Source of the DNA: Bolinopsis microptera
Lineage: Eukaryota; Ctenophora; Tentaculata; Lobata; Bolinopsidae
DNA: 64,000 bases
NCBI RefSeq assembly: GCF_026151205.1
Contig: NC_087075.1
Span: 9,665,303 to 9,729,302, forward strand
Reading direction: 5' to 3'
In this document: in pieces, positions 37,449 through 49,660 of the stretch
Numbering within the stretch: position 1 is the stretch's first letter
How the letters are laid out: each line of letters begins with the position of its first letter
Notes under the pieces: model-generated
Told to the model about the DNA's origin: nothing
The model's input: only the letters and a program-made list of their open reading frames with translations
Database searches by the model: none
Made by a program: the position numbers and the translations under genes

Positions 37449-40358
37449 CTCCAGTAGCAGGGAGGGGTTGAGTGTGCACTTCGATGTATAGAGTTTTTTG
37501 CTACTGAATCGGGTTAAATAGGTCATTGGTAACTCAAATCACCGAGGGGCGCATTTTGTATCGCTAGTCCCAGTCCTACAGGGCGAAATTTCTAAATTGC
37601 CCTCAGGCGAAAATTTGGGATTTTTGTATCTCGGCTTCTAAAAGACTTAGAGATTTGAATATTAGCTTAAAATAACCGCAATAGCCTTATTTATATACAA
37701 GTTATGAAGCAATCTAAGGTCTCAAGTGCCTAGTTTTAAAGATATTCACGAAAAACCGTTTTTTGGCTCATCGCAGCCTGAAATACCGGATTATTTTTTA
37801 TCTCGAGCTAGAAAGGTCGTAGAAACTTCTCCTATATTGAAAAATATGCGCAATGAGCACATTTATATAAGACTTATGAATCATTATATGCTCTAAAATG
37901 CTTATTTGTAGAGATATTAGCAAAAATCGGTCATTTTGGTTACACCGATACAAATTTGGTAATTCATTTTGTCTTTTTGTTGCAAATATTCACGTTGCAA
38001 TTTTCAAGATGCAGTTTGTTGCTATCGATAGGACTTTATATGCTATTGCATGGTTTTGATACAATCCTTCAGCACCTGACATAGGCAATAGGGGTCACAA
38101 ACCCTGAAATGTCAGGAACTGGGCAGTGGCCGAGATAAATATTTGATAATTACTTGGACTCTTGACTCACATACATCTTTTCAACGGTTAGTTAGACATC
38201 TTAAACCAGTATTGAACGTTGAGTAAAACTTCTGATCCATTTATAGCTCAGGTGATGTGCCCCATAACCTCACGCCTGAGTGACAGTGGGCCTTATCGAT
38301 CATGAGCCGCAAATCACAATGACTTTGGGCCTCAGAGACAAGGGCATTCGTACTCTTGGCTTAAATTGGCTCTTCGTTAGTATCATCGATCAGGTTTCTA
38401 ACTTCTATATCATCTGCCTGTCCAGTGTCCATCCGTCTCTTTGAGATTCATTATTACTTCAAGTTCAGCCATTTCGCTTCTGTTCAACTGTAGGCGTAAT
38501 GAGGGACTTCAGTCCAGCAATAAAGTCAATATCTCTAGATTTAGCAATATCTGGTTTTGCTACTTTTAAGGTAATTGTGTTTAGCAAGCAAGTTTGTAAG
38601 TTTTCAGTCGTACTGCCCCAAAGTATTGGCCCCCAGAGCACCAGTAATGCTGGAGCACTGGTTAATGCACATGGTAATTATGCTGATTTTTTGCTTAACA
38701 TAGCTCATTTTTAAGTTCCTTTTTCAGCAGTCTTCCCTATCATACTGGCAATAAAAACAGATTCACCTCCTTTATCTCTAAATATAATCTTGAACCTGAG
38801 CTCTACAGGTTATCGAATGTCCATCTTAGCATTTACAATTTACATTGAGTCATAAATTAGAATTATGTGGGGCACAGAGTCACTGAAGGACAGGTATCGT
38901 TGGGCCCGAAGTTCTTCAAGTTTTGGGACCCAAAGTTGCAGGTGCGAGAGGTCCTGGGGCTGACAATAATTGGGGCACGAGGTTGGTGGACATTCGATAA
39001 CCTGTATAGCCCAGGTTCAAAATTATATTTAGAGATAAAGGAGGTGAATCTGTTTTTTGCCAGTATGATAGGGAAGACTGCTGAAAAAGGAACTTAAAAA
39101 TGAGCAATGATAAGCAAAAAATCAGTATAATTACCATGTGCATTACCAGTGCTCCAGCATTACTGGTGCCCTGGGGGCCAATACTTTGGGGCAGAAAGAC
39201 TGAAAACTTATAAACTTGCTTCCTGAACACAATTACCTTAAAAGTAGCAAAACCAGATATTGCTAAATCTAGAGATATTGACTTTATTGCTGGACTGAAG
39301 TCCCTCATTACGCCTACAGTTGAACAGAAGCGATATGGCTGAACTTGAAGTAATAATGAATCCCAAAGAGACGGATGGACACTGGACAGGCAGATGATAT
39401 AGAAGTTAGAAACCTGATCGATGATACTAACGAAGAGCCAATTTAAGCCAAGAGTACGAATGCCCTTGTCTCTGAGGCCCAAAGTCATTGTGATTTGCGG
39501 CTCATGATCGATAAGGCCCACTGTCACTCAGGCGTGAGGTTATGGGGCACATCACCTGAGCTATAAATGGATCAGAAGTTTTACTCAACGTTCAATACTG
39601 GTTTAAGATGTCTAACTAACCGTTGAAAAGATGTATGTGAGTCAAGAGTCCAAGTAATTATCAAATATTTATCTCGGCCACTGCCCAGTTCCTGACATTT
39701 CAGGGTTTGTGACCCCTATTGCCTATGTCAGGTGCTGAAGGATTGTATCAAAACCATGCAATAGCATATAAAGTCCTATCGATAGCAACAAACTGCATCT
39801 TGAAAATTGCAACGTGAATATTTGCAACAAAAAGACAAAATGAATTACCAAATTTGTATCGGTGTAACCAAAATGACCGATTTTTGCTAATATCTCTACA
39901 AATAAGCATTTTAGAGCATATAATGATTCATAAGTCTTATATAAATGTGCTCATTGCGCATATTTTTCAATATAGGAGAAGTTTCTACGACCTTTCTAGC
40001 TCGAGATAAAAAATAATCCGGTATTTCAGGCTGCGATGAGCCAAAAAACGGTTTTTCGTGAATATCTTTAAAACTAGGCACTTGAGACCTTAGATTGCTT
40101 CATAACTTGTATATAAATAAGGCTATTGCGGTTATTTTAAGCCAATATTCAAATCTCTAAGTCTTTTAGAAGCCGAGATACAAAAATCCCAAATTTTCGC
40201 CTGAGGGCAATTTAGAAATTTCGCCCTGTAGGACTGGGACTAGCGATACAAAATGCGCCCCTCGGTGATTTGAGTTACCAATGACCTATTTAACCCGATT
40301 CAGTAGCAAAAAACTCTATACATCGAAGTGCACACTCAACCCCTCCCTGCTACTGGAG
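37449..40358. mobile_element. 2.9-kb fold-back element with 1.37-kb inverted arms
   Basis: The left arm (37449 to about 38822) and right arm (about 38985 to 40358) are near-identical inverted copies, separated by a unique spacer of about 160 bp. Ends read CTCCAGTAGCAGGGAGGGG, flanked by TA on both sides (37447-37448, 40359-40360), consistent with a TA target duplication. The 203-codon minus frame (39527-38916) and the matching 71-codon plus frame lie in the arms; neither has a transposase motif. Best read as a non-autonomous long-TIR DNA transposon inserted in intron 2. High arm identity implies recent insertion or arm gene conversion. Confidence 0.88.
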
Positions 40359-40360
40359 TA

Positions 40361-41333
40361 CTAATTAATAATTATATGGTAATGTTACCATAGTGACACT
40401 GCCATAGTAATTAGTAACACTTCCAGATAAGGTAATTTTATGATAATCAATGGTAACTATTAGTAGTCACTTCTCCAGACACACGTCCCTGAAGACTATT
40501 CGTTTATCTTCAATCGTCACAATTTTACCACAATAACGCATCTAATCACTACGAATATCGGGAAATTACAACTTTCCCTGGTCAACTTCAAACCTTTTAT
40601 TATCATTACTACTTCCCATATTCATCAGCTGCAGCTAAATACGCGCATCATTATCCATTATTCATCGCTAATTATCATCGCTAATTATCATCGCTAATTA
40701 CTGTTGCTAATTATTATCTAAGAGATGGTCTTACTCTTACTGATGAATTATTAGTTTGGTTCTTGTATCGAGATTTGGAGTAATTTGGAGCTATTATTTC
40801 ATGCTTAAAAGAGATGAATGCTGGGTTAGAAGAGCTAGAAGTAAGCAAAGTTTTAAATTATATAAATAAACAAAACTACAGGATCTGCAGACACTAAATT
40901 ATTCCCCTTGAACCAAGATCGAGACGCACATACTGTCATCAAACGTGAAAGTTAATCTTAGTGACAAAACTTCATCGTCAAAACACGTTATATCAGGAAC
41001 ACAAAAATAAATATTTCTATACTCATTACTTCACAACATCATACATAACGTTATAATATCTCCTAATTTGTCATTTTCAAATATGCAATACGTTTTTAAC
41101 TCCTATTCAACTCCACAGTACAATACTACTTAATTAATCAATATATTAGTTAATAAGTTGGTTAATTTCATAATTCATCCCGCATCTATATCTCCAAAAT
41201 ATCATTAGTTAATTGCTTAATAAACTATTTATTTAATTACTTAATAAATATCTTAATCAATTTCTTAATTAATTACCTATTTTATTAATTGATTGATCAA
41301 TTAATAACTCAATTAACACATCTTCTCTCTCAG
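40361..41333. other. Intron 2 end: AT-rich sequence
   Basis: No further exon. Three copies of CGCTAATTATCAT lie near 40665-40705. TTAATTAATT-rich text precedes the acceptor of exon 3. Confidence 0.5.
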
Positions 41334-41415
41334 AACCCAACATGTAACAGTATGGGAGTACAGAAAGCTAAGAAACCAGACGTTTCAGCAAGAGAGGCCT
41401 TTAAAATGTACATGA
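41334..41415 (+). CDS. Gene 1 exon 3: CARD helix 5 region
   Basis: Acceptor TCTTCTCTCTCAG, 27 codons from phase 0, donor GTAGGT leaving phase 1. Peptide NPTCNSMGVQKAKKPDVS then AREAFKMYM. The AREAFKMYM segment matches CARD helix 5 (A.E.F..FL). It aligns without gaps with AKEHLSQFL in gene 2, and the upstream QKAKKP with its KRKLNK. The internal ATG at codon 7 could be an alternative start. Phase at the 3' side fits exon 4 exactly. Confidence 0.65.
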
Positions 41416-42142
41416 GTAGGTCGCTTTATTATTTTTTATTAATAATAAAATACATTTTTTATATTTTATAATTATAATATTCTTTGCTATCTTTTATTTA
41501 TATTTGGATAGCCTTTAATATCTTTCATAAATGAACAAAAATCTTGACAATTTTTAATCTATAAAACAATTTATCTTGACAAATCAAAATTATTTTGAAA
41601 AATCTTTATATGTGCCACAGTCCACTATGTTCCCAAATCAGACTTCGCCATGCAATTCTCAGTCCACAAATAAATTGTCACACAGCACATGAATAAATTC
41701 ATTATTTTACAGCAAATTAAATTGAGAGATTTTCATGTGCGATGATATGATGGTTATATATATATATTAACCTTGAATGCATGGACACTGGACAGAGCAT
41801 CTTGCTATAACCTGATTGATTAATTTTACACAAAATCCATTGCTTTAATTTGTATCGCTTTAAATTAAATTACTTTCCATCAGAGTAACCTGAAAATAGG
41901 TAGAGACCTGAAAAGGTCAGATTTCACATAATCTACATAATATTTCACAAATCACATGTAATCTTACTGATTTCAGTAGCAAAACAACAAAAAATATCAA
42001 ATCTGAATATAACAATATGACGATTAGTGATAACTAGTATCCCATTATTTTTAAACATTTGTCCTCCTCCTTAAGTAAAGATAACTATTAATACTAATAA
42101 GATAATTGACGACTAATGATGCTAATTGTTTCCTCTCCTCAG

Positions 42143-42229
42143 CAAGTGAAGGATTAATAGATGTGGACGCCTTATCATCTGAGCAAAGGAAAGAATTCCT
42201 CAGCTACATAACCGTTTCTCAGATTGAAA
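42143..42229 (+). CDS. Gene 1 exon 4: CARD helix 6 and following segment
   Basis: Strong acceptor TTTCCTCTCCTCAG and consensus donor GTAAGT. With the one base carried from exon 3 it reads TSEGLIDVDALSSEQRKEF then LSYITVSQIE, ending in phase 1. GLIDVDALS fits CARD helix 6. The rest (SSEQRKEFLSYITVSQI) parallels SPKDKELLISCVSESQL in gene 2. This is the best-supported exon of gene 1: both splice sites are good and the codon reading is clean. Confidence 0.75.
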
Positions 42230-42354
42230 GTAAGTTAATTAATTAAATATTTGCTTAGTTAAATACGTTAAGTCAGTTGATTTGTTAAACACAGACAACT
42301 TACGGTTAATTTTAGTATAACGTTTTTCCTTTTTTAAATAAAGAAGGGCCAGTT

Positions 42355-42659
42355 GGTAATCTAGCTAGCCACACTTGGGGCACACCTGTGGCAAATACAG
42401 TTGTATTTGCCCCGACTATGCCCCAAGTGTGCCCAAAGTAACGTTTTTTCCCCAAGTGTGCCCCAAGTGTGCCCCAGGTGTGACCCAAGTGTGCCTAGCT
42501 AGATTACCTAAATCCCAGAAGGGACCATCAGAAGGGACTATGCCCCAAGTGTGCCCAAAGTAACTTTTTTCCCCAAGTGTGCCCCAAGTGTGCCCCAGGT
42601 GTGACCCTGTGACCCAGGTGTGCCCCAAGTGTGCCCAAAGTGTGCCTAGCTAGATTACC
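42355..42659. mobile_element. MITE with internal 151-bp tandem duplication
   Basis: The left end GGTAATCTAGCTAGCCACAC is the inverse of the right end CTAGCTAGATTACC, which occurs twice (ending 42508 and 42659) because a 151-bp segment is tandemly duplicated. The interior is built of CCCCAAGTGTGCC-like 13-bp units, so both strands show open but meaningless frames. Confidence 0.75.
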
Positions 42660-44540
42660 TAAATCCCAGAAGGGACCATCACAAGGGATCATCACCCTCT
42701 ACTCAGCTTCTGAGTAGCAGTGTCATTGTATCAGGTGTTAAACTAAATAAAAATTACCGTATAACTAAATATTAGTATTATAACCTTAAATTCAATAACA
42801 TGCTAATAACAGTTCTGTAGATTCGCCATTAGGTTAGGTTTAACTTCAGTACAAAGTTAAACACTCGTAAAATTATAGCGACATAAAAGAGTTTCAAGAG
42901 ATTCTTATTTCTTGACGGTAGATCACCTGACTGATTTCATGAAAACAATGACAACTAAAATATTACTACAACACATTTACTACTTCAATTCTATACCTAC
43001 AAACAAAAATGAACGCCAAATTTACTACCAACACATAAAAATGTTATGCTTACTTACTGTAACAAACAAACAAAAACTGATTATCACTGATATAATTTTT
43101 CAACTACTCGACTGCTGCAGTTGTCTATTCACTAATTATGGATATATTCACTATTCACTAATTATAAATATACAAACAATAATATAAGATCATGTTTGAA
43201 CCACTAAATAGCACAAAGTAAATAAATACATTTTTTACGGAATCGCCACCTGCTTTAAATAATTTAATCAATCGCACTTTCGTATGCGCGCTGTTAAACT
43301 CAATTTACCTTTTAATTAATACAGCATGACTTCGTTTTCGTACCGTTGGTATTTGTTGATCGGCTAGTATAGTGATCTCCGCACAATTGTTTTATCTGGC
43401 CCATTTTAGGCTGTTACCTCGTATTATTACCTGGCTAAATGGGTATACTACTACTACTACTGTGTCGGAACTAAGTCCGATCTACGCCAGATAACCCCCT
43501 CCATATATCCCTGTGTGGGTAGATGGCGTGTTAAAGTATTAAGTAGTAATAACACGGCTAACGTTGCAAAGCTGAAAACGATCCTAAAAAATACCAACGG
43601 TTTAATGCAATCCTGATAAGGTTCCGATAATCATTACGTGACCAACCTGCCTCCGCAAAGTTACCCCCTCCGCAAAGTTATACCTGATATATAACGTGAG
43701 CTACTCGTTAGTCTCTCAACTCTAGAAAATAGATCAAACGAAAAGTTGTAATAATCCCACAACTATAACAAGCCCGGCAGGTGTTCATCATATCTTGTAT
43801 CAGCTAATAGCAAGGCTCCAGTTTCTGAACCAACCAATCAGAAACCGAGAAGTATACCACGTGATTAACTGTATTATGAGCTGTAAAAGCCTTGTATGTA
43901 TTTATAGTTTGGCAATAATATCTATCAATATGTTTTGATCGTTTAACGAGTATAGAGTAAGAGGATCTATATAATACGAGCCTGAGATTTTTAACACTCT
44001 GGCCCAATGAAGTAGGTTATCCAGTATTAAGGGTGTTATAAAGTACTGGTATTAAGGTCCGGTGATGTTAGGAGAGCTAATTTCGGTGGAGGTGATTGAA
44101 TGGAGGGATCCCATGAGATGGTATACCCTGATGTACTGTATTGGTGGTTAGATGGGACAGCAGGTGTTCTTTTCTCTTGTCTGCGGTGGTTTTGTGTGTG
44201 TTATTCATTTGTCCGGTTGTTGTAATACTTTGAACAAATGCTCGGTTGTTGTCGAAAACAATCTGTAGATCATTACAGATTTACAGGATTGCCATCTTTC
44301 ATTGTATTGATTGGTATATGTTTGTAAACTTGTTGATTTCGAAGATGTGTTTTATAACGTACGTATTATTCAAAGCTGCGGTAAAGTAAAGTAATTTTAC
44401 AATGTGATAAACAGGCGAATAATATTTCCGCTTTTCTCTCTCATATCTTGACAGCTTAGTAAAACAGCTGCTTCTCTAAACTCGTTTACTGCACATCTAG
44501 ATGGTCTGTCACCTCCTCTCTCTCTTTCTTTAAACTAGCT
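42660..44540. other. Intron 4: AT-rich sequence, one candidate exon
   Basis: A 91-codon frame at 42912-43187 is Ile/Gln/Tyr-rich low complexity and has no ATG support at its start. At 44459 a strong acceptor (TTTTCTCTCTCATATCTTGACAG region) is followed in phase 0 by LSKTAASLNSFTAHLD and a weak donor at 44508. Its phase does not fit the phase-1 donor of exon 4. Confidence 0.35.
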
Positions 44541-44880
44541 GTCTTTCTGAGGCCGTGATATTGTGTTTAGTTTGAATCGCAAGCTTTGTCTTTAAACTTT
44601 GTTCTTCTGTCCGTGAACTCTTGTTTAATTTGAATAGTGAATTGTTTCTTTAAACTTTGTTTTTCTGACTGCGAAATTATGTTTAGTTTGAATCGCAAGC
44701 TTTGTCTTTAAACTTTGTTCTTCTGTCCGTGAACTCTTGTTTAGTTTGAATAGTGAATTGTTTCTTTAAACTTTGTTTTTCTGACTGTGAAATTATGTTT
44801 AGTTTGAATCGTGAGCTTTGTCTTTAAACTTTGTTTTTGTGTCCATGAAATCTTGTTTAGTTTGAATCATGATCTCTAAA
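44541..44880. repeat. 116-bp tandem repeat, about 3 copies
   Basis: GTTTAGTTTGAATCGCAAGC starts units at about 44565, 44681 and 44797. Each unit consists of two related halves of about 58 bp containing CTTTAAACTTTGTT. Confidence 0.92.
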
Positions 44881-46225
44881 CTCACTGGCTTTTTATTTAC
44901 TGGACTATGAAACAACATCTTGAACGTATAGGCTGGACTCTGGAGCAACTTTACCCTCAACATAACGTACCTGTATAATATAATCTATAGGAAGGTATAC
45001 TTAAGTAACCCATTCCCCCGACAACAATGTCTCTTATTTGCTAATAACGATCACTAAAAGTTGGCAATATCAACGCCTCTCAGACATACCGACAGTATTT
45101 GGGGTAATTTCTGATATCAAAGTGAAGGCGACCTCCTCATTCATCGTATTATCCCTTCTCCTATCCCTGAAGATATGATCACGTTGTTTTGGTTACCAGG
45201 GGCTTTGTTATTTTCAAAATTACCCTCGTCTCCGGATTCACAGACCGAGTCTTCCATTTCACAATGATGGTGGTATATATAATATACTGCCCTCATATAA
45301 AGTTATATTTGATTTCAAATATAAATTCTGTTCATAGCACCGAGTTTTAAATATCTTCCTCGGGCGTTCACCACTTCTTTTATGATATTGGCATGACCCC
45401 AAAACCAACGCCCGTAATATTGAGGTAGTTTTCTAATCTTGACTTCGTTTAAATCCACCTTAACGTTTGAAAGATTAAGGTTTGCTCTTTAACCGAGCTG
45501 GCGTCCATTTAAGTTAATATTTCCATCGAATTAAAGTTGAAGCTTTTATTCCTTTCTCGATTACAGCATCCCTCTTAAACATTTGAACTCTTACCAAAAT
45601 CGCGACTCGGTCTGAGAGGTTGCAGTGGTTGTCAAGCTTACACTTTTCTACCGGGGAACAGCTCTTCAACGTTTGGTTAAATAAATGATCAATTTAGTAC
45701 TAGTGCCGAGACTGGTCGTATCTACTAACCAATTAAACGGCTTGACTGGGAGTCTATAATTTGACTACTTTGATTTGTTCCCCTCCCCCTATTAACCCTC
45801 CGTATAACATTACCAGAGCTTGGTTAGTCCTTACGGTCACTCCTGGTTTGGTATTATTTAGAATTTTTCGTTTGAGGCGTCCTCCTTTTTCATTTGTTAT
45901 GTTGATAAGGATCACTGTCTCCTTTATAATCCTTTACTAATTGCACTAATTAATATTAAACTAATTTCATTAATTGTACTAATTGTACTAATTGCACTAA
46001 TGATGTCGTTGACATGATGTAGCACACGTGAACAACTCCTTCACTACATATAAATAGATTCCCCGTTATTATCCGGCTTCTATAAAGTGTAAAATATTTT
46101 GAAGATGGTATGAGATGTTTTAATCAAAATGATCGTCCTCATTATCTCGTACGCTACTATACAGGACAAGGTCGCGCCCTGTACTTATCATATACTATTT
46201 TAGTTCCTGGAACCAGATCAAATTA
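44881..46225. other. Intron 4: unique sequence
   Basis: Holds the short minus-strand frame at 45141-45257 (listed separately). A strong acceptor at about 45563 (CTTTTATTCCTTTCTCGATTACAG region) is followed by 15 open codons (IPLKHLNSYQNRDSV) and a stop in one phase. Nothing else. Confidence 0.35.
45141..45257 (-). CDS. Short candidate ORF, 38 codons
   Basis: ATG-started frame on the minus strand reading MEDSVCESGDEGNFENNKAP and on to a TGA. Acidic, well-mixed composition, good start context (GAAATGG), and a TATATATA stretch about 35 bp upstream. An internal donor-like GAGG/GTAATT would make it a first exon. No homologue recognised and no second exon found. It would be antisense within gene 1 intron 4. 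Confidence 0.2.
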   Translation of the reverse strand: MEDSVCESGDEGNFENNKAPGNQNNVIISSGIGEGIIR

Positions 46226-46322
46226 ACTCAATTATCCCAAGATATACTCATATTTATAGCAGATATGTTCTTTAAATAAACTGAATTATCCCAAGATATA
46301 CTCATATTTATAGCAGATATAT
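46226..46322. repeat. Direct duplication, 2 copies
   Basis: AATTATCCCAAGATATACTC plus about 20 more bases (CATATTTATAGCAGATAT) occurs twice, about 54 bp apart. Confidence 0.9.
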
Positions 46323-46687
46323 TCCTTTATTTTAACTAATTCTCATAGTGTCTCTTTAGTAGTGCAATGTTAATTGCATGTGTCAGTTGTAGAGACCCAC
46401 ACCAGAACCAGCTGCTGTACTTAGCGGCCGTATTGTTTGCTGTGCACAGTTACAAATCTGTGTGTGTTAGGACCATGGCTGATTGCGTATTTTAGAGCAT
46501 CTGTTCTTGATGAGGTGTGTTGTGTACTGTTAGGGATTGGTACCTGCTGCCATTAATATAAGGTCCACTTTTTTAAGAGTATTAGTTTTCTTGTGTGAAG
46601 CTTATCAGGCCATGGGTGAAGGTGATACCCTGCACTTGTGGTGCAGTCTTATTGACTGGACAATCCCTTCACGATTACAGATGTGGA
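46323..46687. other. Unique sequence
   Basis: A 64-codon frame at 46537-46731 runs into the following MITE. No motif. Confidence 0.35.
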
Positions 46688-46803
46688 GTGGGGAGGTGAA
46701 ACATATTTTTGTAACAAGTGACAGCGATTAAACAATCAGCTTACACTGTTGACCAATAAAATCCCAGAGTAACTGTCACGTGTCACAAAAAAAGGTTTCA
46801 TCT
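46688..46803. mobile_element. MITE-like inverted repeat (family 1, second copy)
   Basis: GTGGGGAGGTGAAACATATT at the left and GGTTTCATCTCCACACCAG at the right are inverted matches; an inner GTCACGTGTC pairs with ACAAGTGACAG. Same family as 8461-8594. Confidence 0.6.
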
Positions 46804-48099
46804 CCACACCAGTATCCATATCTCAGCCGTTTCAAGACCATTTTTGAAATTTTGATTCATTTTTTCCAAATATTGAAACCTAATCAGACCTTTATGAAAA
46901 CAACAGTTGTTTAAATAAGGTTCCCAATTACATCTTCACAAGCTGAAGTAGCTTATACTTGTATATCGTTCCAATCTTAGGAAAACCTTCTAGAACCTTC
47001 TAGAACCATTCTGACAGTTATAATTAAGTATTAATTAATCAAATCAGTTATAATACTTAAACAAACTATAAACACTTAACAGCTAGCACGTACGTGCTCA
47101 ACCAAATCAATTTGATTTGATATCCCATTTCCGATTTGTTTGCTTACTTGATGTCTGAACTCTCGATTAGAATTGATTTGGTGTAGTCACTGCATTGGCT
47201 TAATCAAACATTTGATACTTTTATAGATTTCACCGATTTCTTTGCTCTTTTGCCCGACCATCTTTCCCAGTAAGTTTGAAAAAAGGGCCGAACCTTAAAT
47301 TTGATAAGAATTTGTAACTTCTTATATTAATCGAATATAAGTTTTTAGCTTCGCACACATACCATTTCATAGTCAAAAAGGAAAAAAACCTGTGAAGGTT
47401 ATTATAGTCACGCTGCTATTGCATTCTAAACTATCCCCAATTCTCACGTTCTAGAGCTTCTGCAGGCTTCTGATAAGAAACCTGACGAAATCTCTGATTA
47501 ATTGTAAACTATCTTACCATGCTGACGTAGCCGCCGGGTTACGGGTAGCCGTTATATATCGTGGTCCGATTGTTTCATTGCGTCTTAATATAAGGTAATA
47601 TCATCATGGTAACATAACCATATAAAGATATACCTAAGGTATGTTTCCCTCTTACGTAGTCGTGCCCAGAGAGGCCTGATATATATCCACAGTACCCAGT
47701 CACGTACTTAGTCACGTACCACGTACCACGTACCACCCAGTATACCTCTATATGAACCTTATACCTAATGTCAATGTTATACTTCATGCTTCGTTTTCAT
47801 CAGTAACACTTAATGTTGAATCTTACGACTCTTTCTCCGTCTTTAATATCATCATGTATTTGTTCATCATTAATTTGTATACTTAGACTATAATTCAAGC
47901 TTATTATTATTTGAGAAACATGCAGTATTTCATCTGTTCAGATGATGTCATGAGTGTCCTTTTTGCCTCTCTCGTCGAAGTCTTTTTAACAGCAATCTCC
48001 ATCTTTGTTAAAGTTTAACCGAAACAATCACACCAAGTTAACACTGATAAGTGTGATAAACATCACGTCATTTGAGCGTCGCTGACGTCATAACCATGA
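46804..48099. other. Intron 4: unique AT-rich sequence
   Basis: No exon. A small ACGTACCACGT cluster sits at 47705-47730, and the TGACGTCA-like site near 48083 lies at the left edge of the LINE fragment. Confidence 0.4.
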
Positions 48100-48613
48100 A
48101 AATGTGGACTCCGCCCAAGTGCAAATTCCAATTACAAAAGTCTTGTGGAAAGGAGCATGAATCGTTTACCTCGATTCGCACTTTTCGCAAAATTTTGCCG
48201 CACTTACATGTTGTTTCTGCTTACTGGGCACTGTAAATTTAACTACCATCTTAACAAGTTTAAGATGGGCCGTTCCCCTGACTTCTGTAGGTCTATTTTA
48301 CCCATATATAACAAGTTTAAGCCGACAACAATCCGGATTGTTGTCGGCTTAATGTTTTGGGGCCCCAAAACTTTTCCAGGCTGCCTCATGGAAGAAGAGA
48401 TAATTAATAACTTTATTGGTCAATTCCCAAACGTGGAGGCTACTTTGACTCCTGTGGAAAATTCACCAACAAATGTGGAAAAAACTAAAAGTTCAACTTT
48501 TATATTCCACTTGCATAACTGAATATCATGTATGTAATGAATTATTCTATTAGAGACACTCCCCTTACTGCAAGGGGCTTTCAATCAAATCAAATCAAAT
48601 CAAATCAAAATCA
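48100..48613 (+). mobile_element. 3' end of a non-LTR retrotransposon (LINE)
   Basis: A + frame contains MLFLLTGHCKFNYHLNKF followed by KMGRSPDFCR, matching the C-terminal (RNase H-side) segment of jockey/CR1-like ORF2 proteins (LLTGH..LN.HL...G....C..C). Beyond this the similarity fades. A 3' stem-loop CCCCTTACTGCAAGGGG (48561-48577) is followed by about five copies of AATCA as the tail, the arrangement typical of LINEs whose reverse transcriptase recognises a 3' hairpin. It is 5'-truncated; sequence near 48120 suggests that an upstream part lies in another frame. It also carries a perfect palindrome. Confidence 0.7.
48317..48352. repeat. 36-bp perfect palindrome inside the LINE fragment
   Basis: TTAAGCCGACAACAATCC followed immediately by its exact reverse complement, with no spacer. 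The preceding ACAAGTTTAAG duplicates a string about 50 bp upstream (near 48253), suggesting a template-switch insertion. Confidence 0.9.
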
Positions 48614-49239
48614 TACCTGGAATACCCTTTATTTCGAACAGCTGTTAATATCAACAAGTGCTGTAATGCAGCACTGTTTGGGTTTTCTTTTGGCTCTCGT
48701 CCCCAGTCCGTGCCTGTCAACCCATTCTAAACTTAAACAGCAACTCTACGTCACCCTGACATCTTCTACTTTTATTTCACATTAACCTGTATGTTTTAAC
48801 ATTTTACCTTTCAAGGGTTCATTTTGAAACCTCATGTTGAGTAGAGACATGACGCAGGATGACGTCATACTTGGTATAAAATATCAGGGTATAATACCTT
48901 GATTAACAATCGGGTGAGCGATTGTCTGTACCGGCTCACTTATAATGCGGGGGACAGTTTAGTCGCATTTAGTCGCATTTAGTCGCATTGTTCAGATCCT
49001 GATTTTTTGCCTTGTATGGTCACTCAAACTTACCGGCTTGAAAATGAGGTTTAAAACTTGTTGAAGGCGATATTTTGATGCCATACAGTTTAAAAGACCT
49101 CACTTTGTTGGATTTCATTGTAATATTTTATCAGTTCGACTGTTCTCGTTTTAACTTTTGAAATGTTCATCAGTTGCTAGGTCCCCGTGTGTCAAGCTGG
49201 ACAGTAGGGTGCACTATTTTCCTCCTCCGACATGTTTAA
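48614..49239. other. Unique sequence
   Basis: Three TTTAGTCGCA copies at about 48958-48989. No exon. Confidence 0.45.
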
Positions 49240-49660
49240 CTGCCAGTTGTCACACTTCGTCTGTCACAATAGTCAGTTGTCACACTTCAAATGTCACAAT
49301 AGTCAGTTGTCACACTTCAAATGTTACAATAGTCAGTTGTCACACTTCGTCTGTCACAATAGTCCGTTGTCACACTTCAAATGTCACAATAGTCAGTTGT
49401 CACACTTCGTCTGTCACAATAGTCAGTTGTCACACTTCAAATGTCACAATAGTCAGTTGTCACACTTCGTCTGTCACAATAGTCAGTTGTCACACTTCGT
49501 CTGTCACAATAGTCAGTTGTCACACTTCAAATGTTACAATAGTCAGTTGTCACACTTCAAATGTCACAATAGTCAGTTGTCACACTTCAAATGTCACAAT
49601 AGTCAGTTGTCACACTTCAAATGTTACAATAGTCAGTTGTCACACTTCAAATGTTACAAT
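49240..49660. repeat. 30-bp minisatellite, 14 copies
   Basis: Unit begins CAGTTGTCACACTTC and continues AAATGTCACAATAGT; two alternating inner variants (CAAATG, CGTCTG) occur. Period 30 keeps two plus frames open for about 150 codons; these are artefacts. Confidence 0.96.

Noticed and set aside
38499-39527. 203-codon minus and 71-codon plus frames
   Set aside because: They are the same DNA in the two palindrome arms, have no transposase or other motif, and the plus copy is already broken relative to the minus copy.
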